From: Mumia xiangluensis
GTDB taxonomy: Bacteria > Actinomycetota > Actinomycetes > Propionibacteriales > Nocardioidaceae
Length of the DNA: 64,000 nucleotides
Assembly: GCF_010994095.1 (NCBI RefSeq)
Contig: NZ_WJYO01000002.1
Coordinates: 744,001 to 808,000 of the forward strand
Direction of reading: 5' to 3'
Shown: positions 1-8,660 of the stretch, in pieces
Numbering within the stretch: position 1 is the stretch's first letter
Layout: every line of letters starts with the position of its first letter
Made by a program: the position numbers and the translations under genes
The notes under the pieces: model-generated
What the model was told of the DNA's origin: nothing
The model's input: the letters and a program-made list of their open reading frames with translations, nothing else
Database searches by the model: none

Positions 1-1
1 T

Positions 2-163
2 GCCAACCAGGGTCCGTGGCCGCACATGGCACTGAACCTGGCTCCGGAGCTCGACCTGCCGCTCGTCCGCGTGTCGCGGGACGCGTCGGCCGCTCCGTCG
101 GTCGGCAGCCACAAGCGCCACGTCGAGGAGAACAAGGCGCTGATGGCGAGCGCGTTCGCCTGA
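2..163 (+). CDS. kgd: 2-oxoglutarate decarboxylase/dehydrogenase E1 (Kgd), C-terminal fragment
   Basis: Only the last 53 residues are inside the window; the gene begins upstream. The visible end carries the NQGPWPHMALNL block and a later GSHKRHVEENKALM block. These match the C-terminal transketolase-like domain of actinobacterial multifunctional 2-oxoglutarate dehydrogenase E1 / decarboxylase, which closes the TCA cycle by converting 2-oxoglutarate to succinyl-CoA or succinic semialdehyde. A small DUF6104-like gene starts 9 bases after the stop, a common neighbour of kgd in actinobacteria. The enzyme identity rests on this short tail only. Confidence 0.85.
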   Translation, partial: ANQGPWPHMALNLAPELDLPLVRVSRDASAAPSVGSHKRHVEENKALMASAFA

Positions 164-172
164 GGACCGACC

Positions 173-349
173 GTGTACTTCACCGACAGAGGGATCGAGG
201 AGCTCGACTCGCGCCGCGGCGACGAGGAGGTCACGTTCGCGTGGCTCTCGGAGCGGCTGCAGGAGTTCGTGGACCTCAATCCTGAGTTCGAGGTGCCCGT
301 CGAGCGGCTGGCCACGTGGCTGGCCCGCCTCGACGACGAGGACGACTGA
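173..349 (+). CDS. small DUF6104-like protein downstream of kgd
   Basis: A 58-residue acidic protein starting at GTG. It begins MYFTDRGIEEL and ends with LATWLARLDDEDD, a composition and motif order I recognise as the DUF6104 family often encoded directly after kgd. No catalytic motif or membrane segment is visible. The 9-base gap to kgd suggests translation from the same transcript. Its function is unknown. Confidence 0.8.
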   Translation: MYFTDRGIEELDSRRGDEEVTFAWLSERLQEFVDLNPEFEVPVERLATWLARLDDEDD

Positions 350-405
350 GCAACCGCACCACCACCGCCAGCCCCGTCGTCGAGGCGTACAGGCGTCGCC
401 CAGGC

Positions 406-491
406 GTTTGCCACGCCCCCACAGCAAACACCCCTGGTGCACCGCAAATTTGCGGTGCACCAGGGGTGTTTGCGTGGTGGGCGTGGCAAAC
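406..491. repeat. 86-bp compound palindrome between convergent genes
   Basis: The inner part is a perfect 48-bp palindrome with no loop, whose 24-bp arms are 425-448 and 449-472 and meet at CAAATTTG. Outside an unpaired 6-base step on each side, a second 13-bp perfect arm pair (406-418 with 479-491, GTTTGCCACGCCC and its complement) extends the structure. It lies between the kgd/DUF6104 3' end and a converging oxidoreductase gene, so a bidirectional terminator or an intergenic repeat element is possible. There is no T-tract. Confidence 0.75.
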
Positions 492-502
492 ACAGGAGGC
501 GC

Positions 503-610
503 GACCCGGCAGCAACCCGGCGGCGGACCCGGCGGGACCCGGCAGGACCCGGCAGGACCCGGTGGCGGACCCGGCGGGACCCGGCGGCGGACCCGGCGGG
601 ACCCGGCCGG
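503..610. repeat. GC-rich tandem repeat of GGACCCGGC units
   Basis: About nine irregular copies of a 10-bp GGACCCGGC(A/G) unit occur, some separated by an extra GGC triplet. They fill the space between the compound palindrome and the 3' end of the converging oxidoreductase gene. No gene on either strand is convincing here. Confidence 0.7.
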
Positions 611-628
611 ACCTCGCGCCGCGCAGGG

Positions 629-1597
629 TCAGCGGGTGAGGACGATCTTGCCGAACACGTCGCCCGACGCCACGTCCTCGAAGCCCTTGGCGGCATCGGT
701 CATCGGCAGCACCTGGTCGATGAGGGGTCGCGTGCCGGTCACGTCGAGGAACTCGGCCAGCTGCGCCAGCTCCGTACGCGTGCCCATCGTCGAACCCTGG
801 ATGCGCAGCTGCAGGAAGAAGATGCGGGTCAGCTCCGCCTGCGACGGGTTGTTGCCCGACGTCGCGCCCGCGATCACGATGGTGCCGCCGGGCTTGAGCG
901 CCTTGATCGAGTGCGACCACGTGGCAGCGCCGACGGTCTCCATCACCGCGTCGACCCGCGCAGGCAGGCGAGCACCGGACTCGAAGACGTCGCTGGCCCC
1001 GATCTCGAGGGCACGGGCCCGCTTGGCCTCATCACGGCTCGTCGCGAAGACCCGGATCCCGGCCGCTCGCGCGAGCGTGATCAGCGCCGTCGAGACGCCA
1101 CCACCGGCGCCCTGCACGAGCACGGTGTCACCCGGCTTGAGTCCGGACTGCGTGAAGAGCATGCGGTACGCCGTCAGCCACGCCGTCGGGAGGCATGCCG
1201 CCTCCTCGAACGACAGGCCGGCGGGCTTCGGGACGACGTTGCGTCGCGGCACGGCGACCTTCTCGGCGAACGTGCCCTGGTAGCGCTCGGACAGCAGCGA
1301 CCGCTTCGGGTCGTGCGTCTCGTCGCCCGACCACGACGGGTCGCTGATCACGGCGTGGACGACGACCTCGTTGCCGTCCTCGTCGTAGCCGGCGGCGTCG
1401 CAGCCGAGGATCATCGGCAGCGACTCCTCGCGCAGCCCGACACCACGCAGGGACCACACGTCGTGGTGGTTCAGCGAAGCGGCCTTGACGGTGACGGTGG
1501 TCCAGCCGTCCGGGACCTCGGGATCGGGCCGTTCACCGACCACGAGGCCGGAGAGCGGGTCGTCGTTGCTGAAGGAATCGGCATACACGGCAAACAT
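629..1597 (-). CDS. zinc-binding-type alcohol dehydrogenase (MDR superfamily)
   Basis: A 322-residue medium-chain dehydrogenase/reductase. The N-terminal GroES-like half contains SLNHHDVWSLRG and the LGCDAAG block. The Rossmann half has the nucleotide-binding motif VQGAGGGVSTALI, followed by the LKPGGTIVIAGATSG stretch. The cysteine ligands of the structural zinc lobe are not evident, so it resembles zinc-free quinone oxidoreductase-like members. The natural substrate cannot be read from the sequence. It starts at ATG 1597, 47 bases after the malic enzyme gene, and may be co-transcribed with it. Confidence 0.85.
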   Translation of the reverse strand: MFAVYADSFSNDDPLSGLVVGERPDPEVPDGWTTVTVKAASLNHHDVWSLRGVGLREESLPMILGCDAAGYDEDGNEVVVHAVISDPSWSGDETHDPKRSLLSERYQGTFAEKVAVPRRNVVPKPAGLSFEEAACLPTAWLTAYRMLFTQSGLKPGDTVLVQGAGGGVSTALITLARAAGIRVFATSRDEAKRARALEIGASDVFESGARLPARVDAVMETVGAATWSHSIKALKPGGTIVIAGATSGNNPSQAELTRIFFLQLRIQGSTMGTRTELAQLAEFLDVTGTRPLIDQVLPMTDAAKGFEDVASGDVFGKIVLTR

Positions 1598-1644
1598 GTC
1601 CGCACCTTACCGACGAGTCACGAGGACGTACGGCGGGGAGGAGG

Positions 1645-2841
1645 TCATCGACGCGCGACGCCGTCACGACGCGCCGCCGCCATCACCGCCGTCGCCACCG
1701 CCGGCGCCACCCGGTCGTCGAACGGCGACGGGATGACGTACGACTCGGTCAGCGCCTCCCCGACCAGATCGGACAGCGCCCGCGCCGCGGCGACCTTCAT
1801 GCCTTCGGTCACCTTCGACGCGCGCACGTCGAGGGCCCCGCGGAACAGCCCCGGGAACGCCAGGACGTTGTTGATCTGGTTCGGGTAGTCCGAGCGACCC
1901 GTCGCGACCACGCGTGCGTGACGGCGGGCGATGTCCGGGTGGACCTCCGGAGTCGGGTTGGCCAGCGCGAAGATGATCGCGTCGTCGGCCATCCGCTCGA
2001 TCGCGGACTCCCCGACGGTGCCGCCGGACACGCCGATGAACACGTCCGCTCCGTCGAGCGCGTCGGACAGCTGACCCGACCGGCCCCACTCGCTGGTCTC
2101 GAACGCGATCTCCGCCTTGATGGGCGTGAGGTCCGTACGACCTGGGTGAACGACGCCTGCCCGGTCCACGACCGCCAGCTTGCGGATGCCGCTCGCGAGC
2201 AGGATGCGGGCGATCGCCACGCCGGCGGCGCCTGCGCCCGAGATGACGACCTTGGTGTCCGCGGCGTCGCGACCGGTGAGGCGCAGCGCGTTGAGCAGGG
2301 CGGCGAGCGTGACGATCGCCGTACCGTGCTGGTCGTCGTGGAACACCGGGATGTCGACGCGCGCCTGCAGCGCACGCTCGATCTCGAAGCAGCGCGGGGC
2401 CGCGATGTCCTCGAGGTTGATGCCGCCGAAGCTCGGCGCCAGGCGCACGACGGTGTCGACGAAGGCGTCCGGGTCGCGCTCGTCCAGAGCGAGCGGGATC
2501 GCGTCCACACCGCCGAACTGCTTGAACAGGATCGCCTTGCCCTCCATCACCGGGAGCGACGCGGTCGGACCGATGTCGCCGAGCCCGAGGACGGCGGAGC
2601 CGTCGGTGACCACGGCGACGGTGTTGGAGACCCACGTGTAGTCGTCGGCGACCGTCGGATCCTCCGCGATGGCCTCACAGACGCGTGCCACGCCCGGCGT
2701 GTACGACAGCGACAGGTCGTCGGCGTCACGCAGCGGAGCGGTTGCGGCGATCTGCATCTTGCCGCCCCGGTGTACGTCGAATACCGGATCCCCCGCGAAC
2801 TGCGACGAGTTCGGGAAACGGTCGACTGACTCGGCAACCAC
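1645..2841 (-). CDS. malic enzyme (oxaloacetate-decarboxylating malate dehydrogenase)
   Basis: A 398-residue protein of normal length for the short bacterial malic enzymes, lacking the C-terminal phosphotransacetylase domain of MaeB. Characteristic blocks are LSLSYTPGVA, TDGSAVLGLGDIGP, the metal-binding region GINLEDIAAPRCFEIE with VFHDDQHGTAIV, the Rossmann motif ISGAGAAGVAIARILL, and ALANPTPEV. It converts malate to pyruvate and CO2 with NAD(P), linking the TCA cycle to pyruvate. The start is GTG with a GTGAGG ribosome-binding sequence seven bases upstream. Whether NAD or NADP is preferred is not decided. Confidence 0.93.
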   Translation of the reverse strand: MVAESVDRFPNSSQFAGDPVFDVHRGGKMQIAATAPLRDADDLSLSYTPGVARVCEAIAEDPTVADDYTWVSNTVAVVTDGSAVLGLGDIGPTASLPVMEGKAILFKQFGGVDAIPLALDERDPDAFVDTVVRLAPSFGGINLEDIAAPRCFEIERALQARVDIPVFHDDQHGTAIVTLAALLNALRLTGRDAADTKVVISGAGAAGVAIARILLASGIRKLAVVDRAGVVHPGRTDLTPIKAEIAFETSEWGRSGQLSDALDGADVFIGVSGGTVGESAIERMADDAIIFALANPTPEVHPDIARRHARVVATGRSDYPNQINNVLAFPGLFRGALDVRASKVTEGMKVAAARALSDLVGEALTESYVIPSPFDDRVAPAVATAVMAAARRDGVARR

Positions 2842-3011
2842 GACGAAACCTCACTGGGAGTTGGGATGAGTGGCCCACGTCGGCACACACGTGCCGAAGA
2901 CAGGGACGGACCGGTCGAGACGGGACCGGACACCGAAGCCCCACGCACGGCCGGTCAGGCCGCGGGAGCAGTGACGAGGGGGTGACCCCGTCGGTCATTC
3001 AACCACACCGC

Positions 3012-3416
3012 TCAGGGCTGCGAGTCGTGCGCCTGCTCGTCGACCTCGCGGAGGAGGGCGCTGGTGCCCGGCGAGAGCGTCCCGAACATCACGACGGCGG
3101 CCGTCACGGCGAGCACGGCCGACACCAACGGCGCCGCGTCCCGGAGGCTCCACGCGATGCCGAGCTGGATGAGCTGGGTGAAGGCGATCGGAGCGCGGAC
3201 CCAGACCTGCAGGCGCCACAGGCCGCGGGCTGTCGCGAGCAGCAGCGTGGCGTAGGCGAAGAAGAACAACGACGTCGCGAGCGCGAGGACGACGCGGTCG
3301 CGATGGATGTCGAGGAGGTCCAGGACACCGAACGCGGCGATGCCCACTCCCTCGAGCGCCACGAGCAGCGCCGCCAGCCTGATCCTCGGGGTCGGCGAGG
3401 GCGTTGTGTGACCCAC
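3012..3416 (-). CDS. four-helix membrane protein, unknown function
   Basis: A 134-residue protein with four hydrophobic segments, roughly residues 12-32, 40-60, 74-90 and 94-113, and short polar ends. No known signature is visible. It starts at GTG and is transcribed towards the malic enzyme gene but separated from it by about 170 bases. It could be a small uncharacterised integral membrane protein; nothing in the context assigns a role. Confidence 0.6.
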   Translation of the reverse strand: MGHTTPSPTPRIRLAALLVALEGVGIAAFGVLDLLDIHRDRVVLALATSLFFFAYATLLLATARGLWRLQVWVRAPIAFTQLIQLGIAWSLRDAAPLVSAVLAVTAAVVMFGTLSPGTSALLREVDEQAHDSQP

Positions 3417-3665
3417 GAGACAGGCCCCTTCCGTTCTATTGCTCTTGTGTTAACCCAGGTTTCTTGCGACGATCTTAGTGCTGCTGCGCGGCGCCGAAAT
3501 CACCGGACGCAAACCGTCAGATTCCCGGCCCCGACGGCACATCGGAAGCTCGGACACCACCCCCACCCACACGGTTTGGGCAGCTCCGTCTCCACCCTAT
3601 TCGTGAAGCAATTCACAACGCGAGATCGTGCTTAGCACCACGGTCAGAAGAAAGGACGTTTCGCC

Positions 3666-3917
3666 ATGGACTGGCGTCACCACTCTGCATGCCTCGACGA
3701 GGACCCGGAGCTGTTCTTCCCGATCGGGAGTACGGGGCCGGCGATCTCGCAGGTCGAGGATGCGAAGGTGGTGTGCCGCCGTTGCGACGTCCGCGAGCAG
3801 TGTCTCACGTGGGCTCTCGAGTCCGGACAGGACCACGGCGTCTGGGGCGGCATGAGCGAGGACGAGCGTCGCGCACTCAAGCGTCGTACGGCTCGCGCCC
3901 GCATCCGCACCGCCTGA
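3666..3917 (+). CDS. whiB1: WhiB1-type iron-sulfur transcription factor
   Basis: An 83-residue Wbl protein. The four cluster-ligating cysteines are C9, C37, C40 and C46, followed by the GVWGG turn at 58-62 and the basic tail RRALKRRTARARIR. The N-terminus MDWRHHSACLDEDPELFFP and the length fit WhiB1, the NO-sensitive 4Fe-4S Wbl protein that works with the primary sigma factor. An AAGAAAGGA ribosome-binding sequence precedes the ATG. pdtaS lies next to it in convergent orientation, as in M. tuberculosis (Rv3219/Rv3220c). The 250-base region upstream holds its promoter and no gene that I can see. Confidence 0.92.
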   Translation: MDWRHHSACLDEDPELFFPIGSTGPAISQVEDAKVVCRRCDVREQCLTWALESGQDHGVWGGMSEDERRALKRRTARARIRTA

Positions 3918-3954
3918 ACAGTACGCCGCGCAGGCCACGAGCCGTCGCTCCCAG

Positions 3955-3982
3955 GTCCCGTCCCCGCACCGCGGGGCGGGAC
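3955..3982 (+). terminator. probable terminator between whiB1 and pdtaS
   Basis: GTCCCGTCCCCGC pairs with GCGGGGCGGGAC across a tiny loop, with one bulged base. It lies 38 bases after the whiB1 stop and serves two converging genes. Directly after it a 16-bp unit, GTACGTCCTGGGCTGG, is present twice in tandem (about 3987-4018). Confidence 0.65.
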
Positions 3983-4026
3983 CTTCGTACGTCCTGGGCT
4001 GGGTACGTCCTGGGCTGGGCGCGGTC

Positions 4027-5514
4027 TCAGCGCCCGCGGCCGCTGAGCGGGACCTCGACCCGGACCCGGGTCCCTCCCCCGCCCGTGTTGGGGTGCCGCG
4101 GCCCGAACGACAGGACCCCGCCGAGCTCCGACTCGACCAGCGTCGTGACGATCGAGACGCCGAGGCTGGTCGTGTTGCGCGGGTCGAACCCTGACGGGAG
4201 CCCGACGCCGTCGTCCAGCACCGAGATGTCCAGCCGGTCGCCACGGCGGCGTACCTCCAGCACCACGTGCCCGCGCTCCTCCTCGCCGAAGGCGTGCTCG
4301 GCGGCGTTCTGGATGAGCTCGGTCAGCACCATCGCGAGCGGCGTCGCGATCTCGGCCGGGAGCTCGCCGAACGCACCGACCCGCTCGGTGGTCACGCTCC
4401 GCGCGGCGGAGGCCACCTCGGCGACCATCGTCCGCAGCCGGTCGGCGACCTCGTCGAACTGGACCATGTCGTCGAACGCCCGGCTGAGCGTCTCGTGGAC
4501 GACGGCGATCGACTCGATGCGGCGTACGGCCTCCTCGAGGCCCTCGCGTCCCGCGCCCGGCTCCGTACGCCGCGCCTGGAGCCGCAGCAGCGCCTGCACG
4601 GTCTGCAGGTTGTTCTTGACCCGGTGATGGATCTCGCGGATCGTCGCTTCCTTGCTCATCAGCTCGCGCTCGCGGCGCCGCAGCTCGGTGACGTCCCGCA
4701 GGAGGACCAGCGCGCCGGACGGCTGACCCGACGACCACAGCGGGATCGAGCGCAGGCTGAGCGACGCGTCGCCGTTCTCGAGCTCGGCCTCGGTGCCGCC
4801 GCGCCCCGTGAGCGCCGGGCGGATCGCCTGGTCGGTCGGCCGGTTCGGGGCGGCGATGAGCGCCCTGGCCACCTCGGTGAGGTCCGCGCCCTCCAGGTCA
4901 CCGGTGACGCCGAGCCGCCGGAACGCCGACACGCCGTTCGGGCTCGCGTAGACGACGCACCCGTCTGCGTCCGTCCGGATCAGGCCGTCGCCGACGCGCG
5001 GCGAGTGCGAGAGGTCGGACTGCTCCCCCGAGAGCGGGAAGGCACCCTCGGAGATCATCTCCGTCAGGTCGTCGGCCATCGAGAGGTACGCGAGCTCGAG
5101 CCGGCTCGGCGTGCGGACGCCCAGCAGGTTGGTGCTCCGGGCGATGACGGCGATGACGTTGCCTGCGCGGCGGACGGGGATCGTCTCGAGCCGCACCGGG
5201 ATGTCGTCCCTCCACTCAGGGTCCCCCTCGCGCACGACGCGGCCGTCACGGTAGGCGGCGTCGATGGTGGGGCGGCGGTTGCGCGGCACGAAGTCTCCGA
5301 CGACGTCGTCGAGGTGCGCGGTGACACCGGTGGTGGGCCGCATCTGCGCCCCCGCCCAGAACCCCTTGCCCTCGGCGTCGGGCAGCCAGAGGACGAGATC
5401 CGCGAACGACAGGTCGGACAGGATCTGCCAGTCGGCGACGAGCTGGTGGAGCCATTCCATGTCCGCAGCGTCGAGGCTGGTCTGGTGGCTGGCGACGTCG
5501 TCGAGTGATGGCAC
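4027..5514 (-). CDS. pdtaS: sensor histidine kinase PdtaS
   Basis: A 495-residue soluble kinase. An N-terminal GAF-like domain (about 10-150) is followed by a PAS domain (about 175-285), the HisKA_2 dimerisation box REIHHRVKNNLQTVQALLRL with the expected phospho-accepting histidine at 296, and an ATPase domain with ELIQNAAEHAF and DDGVGLP. There are no transmembrane helices. This matches actinobacterial PdtaS, which phosphorylates the RNA-binding antiterminator PdtaR; no PdtaR gene is in the window. I chose GTG 5514 because it starts the conserved PSLDDVASHQ region; in-frame coding upstream would run into the divergent gene's promoter. It converges on whiB1. Confidence 0.92.
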   Translation of the reverse strand: MPSLDDVASHQTSLDAADMEWLHQLVADWQILSDLSFADLVLWLPDAEGKGFWAGAQMRPTTGVTAHLDDVVGDFVPRNRRPTIDAAYRDGRVVREGDPEWRDDIPVRLETIPVRRAGNVIAVIARSTNLLGVRTPSRLELAYLSMADDLTEMISEGAFPLSGEQSDLSHSPRVGDGLIRTDADGCVVYASPNGVSAFRRLGVTGDLEGADLTEVARALIAAPNRPTDQAIRPALTGRGGTEAELENGDASLSLRSIPLWSSGQPSGALVLLRDVTELRRRERELMSKEATIREIHHRVKNNLQTVQALLRLQARRTEPGAGREGLEEAVRRIESIAVVHETLSRAFDDMVQFDEVADRLRTMVAEVASAARSVTTERVGAFGELPAEIATPLAMVLTELIQNAAEHAFGEEERGHVVLEVRRRGDRLDISVLDDGVGLPSGFDPRNTTSLGVSIVTTLVESELGGVLSFGPRHPNTGGGGTRVRVEVPLSGRGR

Positions 5515-5614
5515 GGAGCCCAGCGTATCCAGCGTGCGACAGCGCGACGGCTCCCGCAGCGGACAGGTGTGGCCCGGGTCTCCTTCCGACTCCCGAACGT
5601 GCGACGATAGCCCC

Positions 5615-6544
5615 GTGTCCGAGGCGTACTGGCGTTCAGTGATCGACGCCGGGATGGCCGTCCCGAGCGACCGGTCCCTCAACGACCTCACGCTCGAGCT
5701 GGTCGACATGCTCGCGAGCTCCGACGCCGACGTGCGCGACGGGATCGCCTTCCCGCTGCTCGCGACGTGGATCAGCACCGGCGAGTACGACGGGCTGCTG
5801 CGCGGGTTCGGCAACGGCGTGGTCACCGGTCTTCGTGCGGGGCTCGGCAACCAGGGCGACCTGACGGTGCTGCGACGCTCCTACACCGCGCTGGTCCTCT
5901 CCGAGATCATCTGCCGCGACAACGAGATGCAGCTGCTCCCGGCGGCGACGGTGATGGGCTGGGGCGACCAGGCGACCTCGTGGCTGGTCCGCGAGAAGGA
6001 CCTCCGGGGCTGGATCCCCGACGTCGGCTGGGCCCACGCGCTCGCCAACGGCGCCGACCTCGTGGGCGCTCTCGCCCGTTCCCCCCACTTCGACATGCTC
6101 GAGCTCACGGTGCTCCTCGACGTGATCGCCGACCGGCTCCTCATCCCGACCGACCACGTCCTGCGCCACGGCGAGGACGACCGGCTCGCCTACGCCGCCA
6201 TGGCCGTGCTGCACCGCGGCGTCGTCTCCCCCAACGTCGTCGAGCCGTGGCTCGCGCGACTCGGCGCCGGGACGCAGCGCCCGCGGACGCGCGGCAGCTC
6301 CGTGGGCGAGTGGCCCACACCGGCGGCGTACAACACGTCGCGATTCCTGCGCGCGCTGTACGTCCAGCTCGCCCTCGGCGTGAAGGGGCGCGCGGGTGTC
6401 GCCGGCGACGACGAGCTCTTCGGAGCGCAGCCGCCGCACCGTGCCGACCTCCTTCTCGCGGCGATCGAGCAGATCCGCGGCGAGACGCCGTGGCTGTTCG
6501 CGGCGACGACCAGCGGACGCAGGACGGTCACCACCGGACGCTGA
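5615..6544 (+). CDS. DUF2785-like protein
   Basis: A 309-residue helical protein without membrane segments or a recognisable catalytic motif. The region VPSDRSLNDLTLELVDMLAS with VRDGIAFPLLATWIS resembles the DUF2785 family as I remember it. GTG 5615 is chosen because a -10-like GACGAT lies just upstream and because the family motif begins close to it. It is divergent from pdtaS. Confidence 0.7.
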   Translation: MSEAYWRSVIDAGMAVPSDRSLNDLTLELVDMLASSDADVRDGIAFPLLATWISTGEYDGLLRGFGNGVVTGLRAGLGNQGDLTVLRRSYTALVLSEIICRDNEMQLLPAATVMGWGDQATSWLVREKDLRGWIPDVGWAHALANGADLVGALARSPHFDMLELTVLLDVIADRLLIPTDHVLRHGEDDRLAYAAMAVLHRGVVSPNVVEPWLARLGAGTQRPRTRGSSVGEWPTPAAYNTSRFLRALYVQLALGVKGRAGVAGDDELFGAQPPHRADLLLAAIEQIRGETPWLFAATTSGRRTVTTGR

Positions 6545-6574
6545 CGGGGTCTACCGATAGGTAACCTAGGTCAC

Positions 6575-8272
6575 ATGACCGCTGAGACCCCCACTGCTGC
6601 CGACGCTCCCGCCCCCGAGGGCCGCGAGGGCCACGGCGGAGACCACGCACTCGACGCCGCTCGTGCACACGGCGTCGAGACGATGTTCACCCTGTCCGGA
6701 GCCCACGTGTTCCCGCTGTACGACGCCGCGGTGAAGGCCGACGAGCCGATGCGCATCGTCGACGTCCGCCACGAGCCCTCGGCGGTGTTCGCGGCCGAGG
6801 CCACCGGCAAGCTCACCCGTACGCCCGGGCTCGCCGTGCTCACCGCCGGTCCGGGTGTCACCAACGGGGTGAGCCCGATCGCGCAGGCCCACTTCGCCGG
6901 CTCCCCCCTCGTGACGATCGGCGGCCGGGCGGCCACCCACACGTGGGGCATGGGCAGCCTCCAGGAGCTCGACCACCCGCCGATCGTGTCGACGGTCTCC
7001 AAGTGGGCCGGCACGGCGCTCACGGTCGACGAGATCGCCCCGACGGTCGACCAGGCGTTCGCCCTCGCGGGCAGCTCGCACCGCGGCCCGACGTTCCTGG
7101 ACGTCCCGATGGACCAGCTCTTCAGCCGTACGACGGTGACCGGCGCCGACTACGGCACGCTGCCCGCCGCCCTGGAGCCCGACAGCGACCAGGTCGCTGC
7201 GGTCGCGCGCCTGATCGCTGCGGCCGAGCGTCCGGTGCTGGTCCTCGGCACCGATGTGTGGGCCGACCACGCCGAGCAGGCCGCGCTGCGCTTCGTCGAG
7301 GAGACCGGCATCCCCGCCGTCACCAACGGCATGGGCCGCGGTGTCATCCCCGGCGGTCACGGCCAGCTCGTCACCAAGGCACGGTCGGCAGCCCTCGGCA
7401 AGGCCGACCTCGTCGTGGTCGTCGGCACGCCGCTCGACTTCCGCCTCGGCTACGGCGTCTTCGGCGGCAAGGACGGCGCTCCTCACGCGAAGGTCGTACA
7501 CGTCGCCGACAGCCCCGCCCAGGTGTCGTCCTCGGCCAACCTCGCCGCTTCCCTGTCGGGTGACCTCACGACCTGCTTCGACCAGGTCCTGCAGGCGCTG
7601 CAGACGGCGAGCGGGTCCCGCCCGTCGTGGACCGCATGGACCGAGCAGCTGCGTGAGGCCGTCTCCGCGGCAGCGGCGCGCGACGCCGAGCTCCTCCACG
7701 CCACGGCCGACCCGATCCACCCGGCTCGCATCTACGGTGAGCTCATCCCGCGTCTGGCCGATGACGCCGTCGTCATCGGAGACGGCGGTGACTTCGTGTC
7801 GTTCGCCGGCAAGTTCCTGGAGCCTGCGCGTCCGGGCTGCTGGCTCGACCCCGGACCGTACGGCTGCCTCGGCGCCGGTCTCGGAGCGGCGATGGCCGCA
7901 CGCATCGCCCGGCCTGACAGCCAGGTCGTCGTGCTGTTCGGGGACGGTGCAGCCGGCATGTCGCTGATCGACGTCGACACCCTCGTCCGCCACAACCTCC
8001 CCGTCGTCATGGTCGTCGGCAACAACTCGGCGTGGGGGCTGGAGAAGGCCCCGATGCAGTTCCTCTACGGCTACGACGTCGCGGCGGACCTGGCGCCGAA
8101 CACGCGCTACGACGAGATCGTCGTCGCGCTCGGCGGCGGTGGCGAGACGGTCACGGACCCGGCGGAGATCGGCCCTGCGCTCGATCGCGCCTTCGCGTCG
8201 GGGATCCCGTACCTCGTCAACGTGATGACCGACGTGAACGCGATCTACCCGCGCAGCACCACCGGCGTCTGA
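6575..8272 (+). CDS. thiamine-diphosphate enzyme, acetolactate synthase-like (IlvG type)
   Basis: A 565-residue TPP enzyme with the three usual domains. The N-terminal Pyr domain has FTLSGAHVFPLYD and the cofactor-activating glutamate in DVRHEPSAVFAAEA. The middle domain is 190-330. The C-terminal PP domain has the GDGAAGMSLIDVDTLVRHNLP-type metal/diphosphate motif ending in NN. It most resembles the IlvG-like acetolactate synthase paralogues of mycobacteria rather than the main IlvB. No regulatory subunit gene (ilvN/ilvH) is adjacent, so a role outside branched-chain amino acid synthesis is possible. TACCGATAGGTAACCTAGG just upstream holds the promoter. Confidence 0.82.
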   Translation: MTAETPTAADAPAPEGREGHGGDHALDAARAHGVETMFTLSGAHVFPLYDAAVKADEPMRIVDVRHEPSAVFAAEATGKLTRTPGLAVLTAGPGVTNGVSPIAQAHFAGSPLVTIGGRAATHTWGMGSLQELDHPPIVSTVSKWAGTALTVDEIAPTVDQAFALAGSSHRGPTFLDVPMDQLFSRTTVTGADYGTLPAALEPDSDQVAAVARLIAAAERPVLVLGTDVWADHAEQAALRFVEETGIPAVTNGMGRGVIPGGHGQLVTKARSAALGKADLVVVVGTPLDFRLGYGVFGGKDGAPHAKVVHVADSPAQVSSSANLAASLSGDLTTCFDQVLQALQTASGSRPSWTAWTEQLREAVSAAAARDAELLHATADPIHPARIYGELIPRLADDAVVIGDGGDFVSFAGKFLEPARPGCWLDPGPYGCLGAGLGAAMAARIARPDSQVVVLFGDGAAGMSLIDVDTLVRHNLPVVMVVGNNSAWGLEKAPMQFLYGYDVAADLAPNTRYDEIVVALGGGGETVTDPAEIGPALDRAFASGIPYLVNVMTDVNAIYPRSTTGV

Positions 8273-8346
8273 CCTGGCCTGAGGTCGCGTACGGGCCGGT
8301 TGGCCCGGCATGCGACCATGGGAGCAGCACAGTTCGAGGAGGACCC

Positions 8347-8421
8347 ATGGGCAAGACTGGCCGCAAGCGCCGGGCGCGTCGCAAGAAGGGCGCGAACCAC
8401 GGCAAGCGTCCCAACGCTTGA
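8347..8421 (+). CDS. small ribosomal protein bL37
   Basis: A 24-codon, strongly basic ORF that starts MGKTGRKRRARRKK and ends GANHGKRPNA. It has an AGGAGG ribosome-binding site five bases before the ATG. This length and the ANHGKRPN end match the actinobacterial 50S protein bL37, found on mycobacterial ribosomes. It is followed at once by a strong rho-independent-type hairpin, which supports a real short transcription unit. The family name is from memory. Confidence 0.75.
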   Translation: MGKTGRKRRARRKKGANHGKRPNA

Positions 8422-8430
8422 TCGACATGA

Positions 8431-8465
8431 CGAGGGCCCCGCACCACACCGGTGCGGGGCCCTCG
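8431..8465 (+). terminator. strong hairpin terminator after bL37
   Basis: CGAGGGCCCCGCACC pairs perfectly over 15 bp with GGTGCGGGGCCCTCG around a 5-base loop. It starts ten bases after the bL37 stop. There is no long T-run, as is usual at this GC content. Confidence 0.85.
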
Positions 8466-8554
8466 TCGCGTCTCCCGAATGTCGATCGCACTCGCGCCGT
8501 CGGCGTGCTAGCGTCGTGCCGATCTCGACGCCGTCCGCAGGAGGTGAGCCCCGC

Positions 8555-8614
8555 ATGAACGCAGTATCCGCACCGGGTGCTCCCCCGCCTTCCGAGACCG
8601 CGCGACCGAGCTAG
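8555..8614 (+). CDS. possible 19-residue leader ORF before the patatin gene
   Basis: ATG 8555 follows an excellent AGGAGGTGAG ribosome-binding site and encodes 19 residues including a Pro-Pro-Pro run, ending at TAG 8614. A -10-like TAGCGT at about 8511 would give a leader of about 140 bases before the patatin gene. Between this stop and the patatin ATG an imperfect hairpin (GGAGCGCCC with GGGCGACTCC) reaches the patatin start. This layout resembles a translated leader with a downstream attenuating hairpin. Without homologues it remains a candidate only. Confidence 0.4.
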   Translation: MNAVSAPGAPPPSETARPS

Positions 8615-8660
8615 TCGCCGACGGGAGCGCCCGACAGGCCTTCTCGAAAGGGCGACTCCC

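Noticed and set aside
276-1888. Several long open frames opposite the MDR oxidoreductase and malic enzyme genes
   Set aside because: They are Arg/Pro/Gly-rich shadows of the real genes at high GC, without family motifs, and overlap well-supported coding sequence.
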